From Romanomermis culicivorax (lineage: Eukaryota; Nematoda; Enoplea; Mermithida; Mermithidae): 64,000 bases of DNA. The notes beneath the pieces are model-generated. The model was not told where the DNA came from and did no database searches. It worked only from the letters and a program-made list of their open reading frames with translations. Made by a program: the position numbers and the translations under genes. The stretch lies in assembly GCA_963922205.1 (NCBI GenBank), contig CAWUHX010000039.1, positions 1-64,000 on the forward strand, given 5' to 3'. Positions 58,101 to 64,000 of this stretch are shown here, piece after piece (within the stretch, counting starts at the first letter, position 1; every line of letters begins with the position of its first letter).

Positions 58101-61100
58101 TATGGCGTTTTCCGGAGTTCATTTCAATATTCTTGATAGTGGTGAAACAATAGTGATGCATGTATATTTAATTGCAACTCTGAATTATACTGTCAGGAAT
58201 CGCAAGTGACCATTAAAGTGGTCATTCCACAACGCCACCACGGCCAATTGTTGTCCAATCGAGGCGCAAAAATACAAGAAATTACTCACCGTTGTAACGT
58301 GCAAATCAAGTTTCCGGAACGCGGTGGTCGTAATAGCAACGCTACGACTCAGTCGGATCAAACAACGTCAAATTCGGCGTCGCCGGTCAATAATACGGCG
58401 ACATCGAATGGGCACGATGCCAGTCCCAATGGTACATCCGACGCTACAACGACTGAAGATGAAAATGCGACGGATTCAAAAGACATCATATCGATTACCG
58501 GACGCCCGGAAAAATGCGAAGAAGCTAAAGAGCTGTTGATCGTAAGAAACCTGTTGTTCAATTATGTAATATTTGGCTGATTTAAATGTCAATCTTTCCA
58601 CGACTACCCCAATGACGGGGTTAAAAGTTCGAAACGATTTTTCTCAGCTTCGAGCCTTCGTACAAAAGTATCAAAATTTGTCTTTATTCCGGAAACTTTT
58701 TTTGATTTTCGAGGCAAGATTGCCAAAGTTCAACTGAAGTTTCTGATCTATCCAAATTAGTAAGATAAGATCTTGCTTAATTTCTAAAAGGCCGAAATAC
58801 CAGTGAGCGAAACCGTTAACGTTCCATTCGACTTTCATCGCATACTAATCGGTCGAAATGGCGCTGAAATTCGTAAATTGATGGATCGGCATCACGTTTT
58901 TATACGCATACCGCAACAAGAAGAGCATTCAGACGAAATAACGGTCACCGGATCATCGAGCAATGTTGCAGAAGCAATTTCGTCTTTGATGGCTAAAGTT
59001 GAAGAGCTGGAGGAAGAAGCGAAAGAAAAGGTTAATAACGTAGAAATCATTCTTCAGAACGTGTAAAAGGACATTTTCATCAAAGATTTGCATCATGAAT
59101 TAAAAATTTTATCTTAAAATTTTTATGTTAGTTGCATTTTCTGTAAATTCATACTCTAAAGCACGCATTTTAGGAACTGAAAAGTTTTCAAGCTAGTGTT
59201 ATCGTACCGGCCGAATATCACTCCAAGTTAATCGGTCCGAAAGGTAGCGAAATAAATCGAATTCGCCAGAAATTCGACGTACAAATTACCATTCCGCTCA
59301 GAAACAGCGAAAATGTCGACGAAATTATTATTACGGGTATGATAACACGGGCTAATATGCTGAAGCCCATACGCTGAAATACCAGCTGTATACACATCAT
59401 ACATGTGCATGGTACCAGTTTCAGGCCGGGGATAAATCCAAAAATTGTTGGATTGGGTAGCAAATTTTTTTCCTAATTTTATAAGAGAACAGTTTATTTA
59501 GGATACCAACATGATGTTCAGTTATTTATACCGACTGGCACTTTTGATGTTCAGTGTAAATATCCATTTATCAATAAAGGGGTTGTCTAATAAACAGGTT
59601 GTTATTGACAAATAACGACCTGTTTATTAGGCAACCACAAAAAACTTGCAACCCTTCATACATGCACACGGGGTATTCACAGGGTATGGATTTACCCTAC
59701 CCAAAAAAGTTTGGCAGAAGCTTACTATAGGCCAAAAATTTGGCAAAGTAAAATGCAACAAACATTTCGAAAAATTACATTACAAAAAAGATCGATTTAA
59801 CAAGCAGTTTATGATTAATGTCAGCAAACAACTTTATTGTTTGATTATTGATACAAAAGGCAATAAAATTTCATTTTAAAGTCAAAAAATTACTACATAT
59901 ATACCTGAGTTCTGGAAAAAAATTACTAAAGGACCAATTTTGGTCATTTTATATACCCTGGTACCCCTGACCGTGTGCATGTACATGCAACCGTTGATTG
60001 TACAGCTGAAGACTGGTTGGCCAAAATTGACCAACAGTAAATCCCTGACCTAAGGCCCAGCCCAGGGATAATCCCCGGGCTCCCCCCCCCCCCCCTATGC
60101 GCATGTATGATACACATATATTCTGTAATTTTAGATTAGAAAAATGTTTTTTCTCGCTTCCAAGTTTTCAAAATTGACGATTTTTATCGTAATTTGTTAT
60201 AGTTCGAATTTTACCTTTCAGAGATTTCAGAATTGCAGCATAACAGTGATTGAAATTTTTAAAGCTAAGAATGATGCATATGTCTTATTTTCTGTCTGTC
60301 TCATTTATAGTAGTCGTTCAAAGTCGGAAATGGTTTCATAAACTTATAATCTTAGTTTATAGCTTTGTTACTTTAAGCGATAACGTTGATAGTAATCATT
60401 CTAAATATTTCATAAAACTAAACATCAAGATTAGGCAAATGTCTCGCCTCTTCAAGTTTTGGTCCCATCTCGCCATTTAAGACTACCAAAAATTGATTTT
60501 ACTCGTTCAGGCTTCGAAAAGAATGCTAACGAATGCAAAGAAGAAATCGAACGCATAATTTCTGAATACAAATCTTTATATACGATTGAAGTAACGTTGG
60601 ATTCGCGGATCCATAATCGTATAATTGGTCAAAGAGGTCGAAGTGTTCGCAAGGTATATAGGAAACGAAGGTCTGCTCCTAGTGTGATACTCCAATCACT
60701 ATATGTTGAAAATATTCCTCCAGTCTTTGCATTTGTTATTTGCATTACTAGCTTTCGATTGAAACTCTAAGAATATAGATTTCAGTTTCATAATTTACAA
60801 AGCATTGCGTATATCTGCGTCTTTGTTCAATTTTAGATCATGGATGATTTCGGCGTCGAAATACGTTTCCCTAGAAGTACCGATCCCAATCCCAACTTGA
60901 TCGTTATTACCGGTAAAAATGAAGAAACTGTTTACGACTGTATCGATCATTTGCGCAATTTGGAAGAAGAATATCTACAAGTGAGCAATCTATTCTGAAT
61001 GTTCTGAAGATTATTCATCCGAGAAAATGAAATTTAATTAACTTCGTCATGTGAAACAGCTGTCATAACCATCATTTTTACATGACGATTGATTCATCTT

Positions 61101-62483
61101 TGATAATTGTTCTTCCCTGGCAGGCTTTCTCGATTTCACGATTGCCATCAAAACTGCAAAGAAAATGAATTATCATTACTCAAAATTTATCGGTTATTTC
61201 ATTCTCTTAAGTCGAATTATTTCAGATGTATTATTTTTGATTGTTTCAGAAGGTCTGAAATTTTTATTATTTTAAGCTGAAAAGTCTTGTTAGTCAAGAA
61301 CGAAAAATGACACCAACATTCAAGTTTTTGATAAAGAACAAAATTTGTATAACCAAGTGGTTTCGACTTGCATCCTAGACATGGTTCGGGGGAAGGTTTC
61401 TATCTTGACCGGGATCGATCAATCACCATTCCGAGAAAAAGCGTTCGGAATCGGAGTTTTTGGGCACATGCTTCATAAGTGCGTATAAAACTATCATTTG
61501 GTTAATTTAACATTTGTGAACGGTCTTTCAGAAATCTCAGGTTGAATATGCTCGCGGCGTGTTTGGGAGGAAATGATAATGCTCTCCGTTAATTTCATAA
61601 TGGGTCACTTGCACTGAAAAATTTCCCACTTTTTTCATCCGAATCTGTACTGTTTCTACTTCCGTAAACTCAGTTCCAGAACTGAAAATACCAGAAATCT
61701 TCGAGAAATTTTTTTAAATGACATTGAAGCCCATGCCATTGGGACTATTTATTGTTAATTTCTTAAATTGGGTAAGAAGTCATGAAGACTTTACAAAGCG
61801 ACATGTGGAATTTAAAATAATCCATTGAAAGAAAGTCTCCATAAAGAAATAGCCAAACATGGCTAATGAATTGAATGTTACGATTACCGAGTATGTACCT
61901 GGTTTTCGTTAAAAAGGACTCATTTGTGAATATTTTGAGGAGATCGCGTGTTGGATAAAATTTTGACCTTAACGAAAAATCAGAATGCTTGATTTGAGAA
62001 ACTGATATACTTCACTGCGTACGCGAGAGTAATTGTAAACTTCAGACAAACTGAAATCGGTGTTTATTTCAAATTCCAAAAGAATCGGTTTCAGAAAACA
62101 TGAAGCAAATCGACTCTGCCCTACATTTTTTCAATAATTTGTGATTGAAATAAGTTGAGAAGCGGGAGGCTTCTGATTTAACGTCATTTGAACCATATTT
62201 TGCTGGAGTAGCAATCCTATAAAACTATTTACTGGTCCAGGACATCGCCGAGCGCTACCGCGACCCGCAGCGTTCCGAACCGGCCCGCATGAACGGTTCG
62301 GCGTTAAACGTTGACATGGAAATTGCCGGCAGGACGCCTTGGTCAGCATCTGGGCCCCAAATCGTACCCGACATGTCGAACATGTCCGATTTTCCCAGCA
62401 TGGGCGGCGAAAACGGCGGCATTGCTCCGGCGGCTGCCAATTCGACGATGTCGAACCCGAAATGGGGCCGTCAACAACGATAA
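40109..62483 (+). CDS. HDLBP: Vigilin (HDLBP/Dp1-type multi-KH RNA-binding protein), 23 coding exons
   Basis: Exons: 40109-40175, 43842-44188, 46387-46551, 47439-47547, 47756-47920, 49664-49821, 49891-50106, 50568-50771, 50917-51039, 51104-51281, 51491-51630, 51825-52043, 52104-52190, 55811-55942, 56208-56516, 57595-57732, 57845-58063, 58197-58541, 58791-59030, 59174-59336, 60511-60653, 60837-60980, 62241-62483. All phases agree, giving 1417 residues plus TAA; human vigilin has 1268. Residues 1-193 are a low-complexity A/P/Q/T-rich leader. About 194-1337 form 14-15 tandem KH domains (IIGTKGESIREL, LIGRGGSKI, IIGQRGRSVRK and others). The C-terminus keeps MSDFPSMGG and ends in a basic WGRQQR. 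Vigilin binds mRNAs and tRNA and associates with ribosomes and ER. KH1 and KH3 lack a canonical GxxG, and KH12 reads SNRG with a long S/T/N insertion. AATAAA signals follow at 63421 and 63444. Confidence 0.96.
40455..40850 (+). repeat. Dispersed repeat in vigilin intron 1, shared with intron 5
   Basis: Starts GCAGGTCCGTACCCAGAAATT. The phrases TTTTTAACATAGACGAAACT, GATAATTTAGACTACTCAT and AAAACCATCTATTCAAAT recur at 48002-48250 and 49440-49545. The start resembles the CAGGCCCGT-ended elements. Confidence 0.55.
41085..41590 (+). repeat. Second copy of the 7900-8440 repeat, vigilin intron 1
   Basis: Shares CGCCGGAAA, CTAAAACGYTGGAAAAT, CAGTCTAGAATGATGTC, CAGATATGCTAACGGC and CGGCGCGAAGCGCTGG with the earlier copy, in order. 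Confidence 0.6.
42036..43047. mobile_element. Long foldback element, T/C-rich arms, vigilin intron 1
   Basis: Arms of about 190 bp (about 42110-42320 and 42670-42880) are inverted versions of each other, for example ACAAGTTGTCATTTTTAA versus TTAAAATGACAACTTGT. The left end reads TAGGGTCTATTCCGATTCC. The right end is an array of GGAATCGCTCAC motifs (42935-43030). Hydrophobic open frames in it reflect the T-rich arms. Confidence 0.6.
43095..43185. mobile_element. Fragment with ATCCGGAT motif array
   Basis: CATCCGGATATA, CTGGATAT, ATCCGGATGTCCG and ATATCCG in 90 bp. The right end GCACACCACTAC resembles the inverted TAGTGGTGTGC end of hAT-type elements. Confidence 0.4.
43476..43753. mobile_element. 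piggyBac-like MITE with TTAA-type flanks
   Basis: Inverted ends GCCCAACGTTCCA-x-TGTGGAACA (about 43491-43515) and TGTTCCACAAGTGGAACGTTGGGCC (split here: TGTTCCACAAGTG then GAACGTTGGGCC, about 43717-43742). The right flank is TTAA and the left TTAG. The assignment rests on the TTAA-type flank and the ends only. Confidence 0.45.
44640..45275. mobile_element. Second inverted-repeat MITE of the 32469 family, interrupted
   Basis: Left half TTTATACTTGCCTGTTTCGA; right half GCCGAAAAAGGCAAGTATAAAT, split by the CATACATGTA MITE and then continuing GGCCCTTGAC. Lies in vigilin intron 2. Confidence 0.65.
44855..45252 (+). mobile_element. CATACATGTA-family MITE (copy 6) with perfect TSD
   Basis: Perfect duplication GTATAAAT at 44847-44854 and 45253-45260. 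Starts CATACATGTAACGGTGCCCC and ends AATTAAATGTATA. The uninterrupted target is visible at 32655-32665. 398 bp. Confidence 0.88.
48533..48650 (+). repeat. TTTTTTAGATTATTCTTATA minisatellite
   Basis: Five to six imperfect units of TTTTTTAGATTATTCT, with ATACAGCCATC spacers in the first and last. Vigilin intron 5. Confidence 0.75.
49139..49202 (+). repeat. AATAA-rich simple repeat
   Basis: About 60 bp of AATAAAAT/AATAAT variants. Vigilin intron 5. Confidence 0.75.
52347..52765 (+). mobile_element. CATACATGTA-family MITE (copy 7), vigilin intron 13
   Basis: Starts CATACATGTAATGGGG and ends CCAATTACATGTATG. Flanks GGTCGAAT and GCTCGAAC match at 6 of 8, a likely decayed TSD. 419 bp. Confidence 0.8.
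53292..53486 (-). pseudogene. Fragment of a non-LTR retrotransposon reverse transcriptase
   Basis: The minus-strand frame contains LFLRYITNICHLSEDNF and VKTLTFADDVEII. The latter carries the F-A-D-D catalytic-site signature of LINE reverse transcriptases, preceded by the usual LxxxYI block at the right distance. About 64 codons remain; the rest of the protein is gone. A charged plus-strand frame near 53600-53751 (QFWREVRAINTD) may be other element debris. Confidence 0.5.
54175..55647 (-). mobile_element. Composite hAT element, copy 2, vigilin intron 13
   Basis: Perfect 8-bp TSD ATTTTATG at 54167-54174 and 55648-55655. Same TAGGGATCGGCCGAGG ends as 28688-30143, in inverse orientation, and the same nested element at the same internal site. 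1473 bp. An 84-codon stretch inside is identical in translation between the copies, so they separated recently. Confidence 0.93.
54341..55371 (-). mobile_element. Nested CACTG-family element, CCAC-motif type
   Basis: Inner duplication CATCAAAG at 54333-54340 and 55372-55379, the reverse complement of the duplication in copy 1. 1031 bp versus 1033 bp. Confidence 0.92.
56590..57010 (+). repeat. Uninterrupted copy of the 38220-38890 repeat, vigilin intron 15
   Basis: Shares ACTATAGCTAATAATCG-like, CCTCTTATT, TTATGCGGATTTTAAG and GACCGTCTAGTGCGTC blocks with the earlier copy, in order. Confidence 0.5.
57455..57569. mobile_element. 115-bp TAGGGA-ended element next to the exon 16 acceptor of vigilin
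   Basis: Starts TAGGGATTCAACGGGTACCC and ends CATTCCGTCCCTA. GCATTC lies directly on both sides (57449-57454 and 57570-57575). Motif TACCCGAAACG or TACCCAAACC repeats inside. Only 25 bp separate it from exon 16. Confidence 0.55.
59398..60109 (+). mobile_element. CATACATG-ended element, 712 bp, vigilin intron 20
   Basis: Perfect 8-bp TSD ATACACAT at 59390-59397 and 60110-60117. Ends are CATACATGTGCATGG and ATGCGCATGTATG. An internal near-copy of the end (CATACATGCACACGG near 59659) and a 26-bp-arm hairpin at 59581-59636. Confidence 0.85.
59581..59636. repeat. Hairpin with 26-bp arms
   Basis: Arms 59581-59606 and 59611-59636 are inverted copies around a 4-base loop (GACA). Only three mispairs or wobble positions. 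Core TAATAAACAGGT / ACCTGTTTATTA. Confidence 0.8.
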
Positions 62484-63449
62484 CCTTTTTGACGGTAAAA
62501 ACATATTTCTCTTTTTGAGCCTTCGAAATTTTGTCGCCTAAAAGTAGAATTTATGGGGTAATAGAGTTGAAAAAATACGCACCCAAAAGATTATTATATA
62601 TTAAGTGCGCAGCCTTACGAGTAAAGTATAAATTTGAAGTTAGCAATGGCAAAATCGTGAGAAAAGAAAATATATTTCAATTTCATTTTTTCTACCTAGC
62701 TGACGTCAAATTTACCAACTTTCCTCCAACACGAAAATGTTATTGTTGTTGTTGTTTTCTGTTCACTTTCTTGTTGCTGTATTTTCCTTCAAACAAGCTA
62801 TGTATTTCCTCTTCGGGAGAATTACACACACGCACAAAATTCAAAGTTCGCGACTATTTTATGTGCAAATTTGTCGCGAAGCACCAGATATTCATCATTC
62901 GCACTATATTATACATAAAGCGTTACTTTTTGGGTTAGGAACTTTCGACGGACGTGTGCCTTACGGAATACTATTTTCTAATTATGCTCACGGTTTTAAT
63001 TAATTTATTAATAATAATAATAGGAGTTTATTAGTCCTGCTGCGGGGCGAGAAGACTAAATTTGGCGCGTTTTTACTCGCAAATAAAAAAACGGTCGGTC
63101 CTATAATATAGAAGTTATATTTATTATATGTTCATATATTTTGGTATGTTGTTTTTGTTCTTCTTTGGAAATGATTATTATTGATACTATTATTGCCCAA
63201 AATGTTATTAAGATCGCGGCGTGTATATCGTATCTTTCTTATTGTTTGGGAAAATGTACGTTTTTCGCTTATTTTTTATTAAACAGTCCGGTTTCTGTTT
63301 CGAAAGTGGCGCCCAGCTCGATTGTCGGCCAGCATTTTTAGATCACAAAAAATACATGTTTTTCTCAAGCGGAAGTTAGTGTAGTCGGAGTAACACATCC
63401 TCTTGGAAAGGGTGATCATAAATAAAGACTATGTACAATTTTGAATAAA
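62484..63449 (+). other. Probable vigilin 3' untranslated region
   Basis: No gene-like frames. AATAAA hexamers at 63421-63426 and 63444-63449 are the first good polyadenylation signals after the stop. A short inverted repeat TTAGTC/GACTAA brackets 63030-63058. Confidence 0.5.
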
Positions 63450-63743
63450 AGTTTGACTGCGACCTTGCCTCATCGATCATTTCAAAATGAATGGAGTTGT
63501 ACTTACAGTATTGATCTTGAATGGAAGATGCAGCGAATCGAAGAAAGTAAGTTCTATTACGAAAAAATTGGCGTAAAATATACTGTAATCAATGAAAAGA
63601 ACTTTCTCCTCCTAATGAAATGCGCACTAATGAAACGATTGATTTTTTTTCTAATGGCCTGATCAAATGCGTTTACGTGCCGGTGCTGCGCTATTCACAT
63701 TAAAACGGATAAGCATGATTTTGGCATCCCAATAAATTCATAT

Positions 63744-63749
63744 TTTATT
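63744..63749 (-). promoter_or_regulatory. Polyadenylation hexamer of the minus-strand gene
   Basis: TTTATT on the plus strand is AATAAA on the minus strand, about 40 bases past the predicted stop of the converging gene. Confidence 0.45.
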
Positions 63750-63789
63750 AAAGTATAGTTCTTCGTAAAAATTGTGCGTCGGATTCAAA

Positions 63790-63866
63790 CTATTTTTTCG
63801 CTTGTCGCTGCATTTGCAATTGGGCTGCACCCCTGAACGTCGCTCCTCCCAAGTTTCGGTGTAATT
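63790..63866 (-). CDS. Probable terminal exon of an unrecognised gene converging on vigilin
   Basis: On the minus strand an acceptor ending ttatatccgtag is followed by a 77-base exon that reads two phase bases and then LHRNLGGATFRGAAQ and a basic Q/K-rich tail (LQMQRQAKK) to a TAG stop. An AATAAA follows about 40 bases downstream. The composition looks protein-like and is unlike its surroundings, but the exon is short and I do not recognise the family. The upstream exons lie beyond the window. Confidence 0.45.
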
Positions 63867-64000
63867 CTACGGATATAATATAGCAAAAAATGTTCAGCAG
63901 GTACGAAGTTGTGGAGTTTTTTATTACGACAGAAAATTTTGTTTTTATGCCTTTCGATCATTGCTAGGGGTCAGCAAGAGCTACTGAAGGTTAAGATCAC

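Overview
The window is nuclear DNA of a multicellular animal. The sequence is AT-rich. Genes are split by GT/AG introns with short T-rich acceptors (tttcag, ttttag), and intergenic and intronic space is packed with DNA transposons. Orthologues of HDAC3 and vigilin fit an invertebrate, most likely an arthropod, but I cannot name the species from sequence alone.

Four genes can be supported. (1) The last two exons of an unrecognised gene lie at 36-902 (+). (2) A complete 11-exon histone deacetylase 3 gene lies at 10598-20206 (+) and encodes 424 residues with every catalytic residue present. (3) A complete 23-coding-exon vigilin/HDLBP (Dp1-like) gene lies at 40109-62483 (+); it encodes 1417 residues with about 14-15 KH domains. 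(4) A probable terminal exon of an unknown gene lies at 63790-63866 (-), converging on vigilin. HDAC3 acts in nuclear chromatin as the corepressor-bound deacetylase. Vigilin is an RNA-binding protein of the cytoplasm and ribosome/ER. Nothing in the sequence suggests the two are co-regulated; they are simply neighbours.

The rest, about 50 kb, is a transposon graveyard. Many elements can be delimited to the base because they keep terminal inverted repeats and 8-bp target-site duplications (TSDs), the hallmark of the hAT superfamily. Families with CATACATGTA or CATACCTGTA ends, TAGGG ends, and CAGTG/CACTG ends are all represented, mostly as non-autonomous copies. Elements are nested several deep. 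An 8.9-kb nest (21945-30800) includes a 4.76-kb element with a 9-bp duplication whose empty site is preserved in a paralogous copy. A two-element composite (28688-30143) has a second copy in a vigilin intron (54175-55647) with a different target site.

The most unusual signal concerns the CAGTG/CACTG-ended elements. Several share one terminal scaffold, but the short motif repeated about ten times within it has been swapped as a set (CCCC, CCAC or GTGCC) with the flanking scaffold retained. A second unusual signal is a palindrome, CCGGCGCGAAGCGCCGG, whose core GCGAAGC is a known hyperstable DNA mini-hairpin. It recurs in otherwise unrelated repeats throughout the window.
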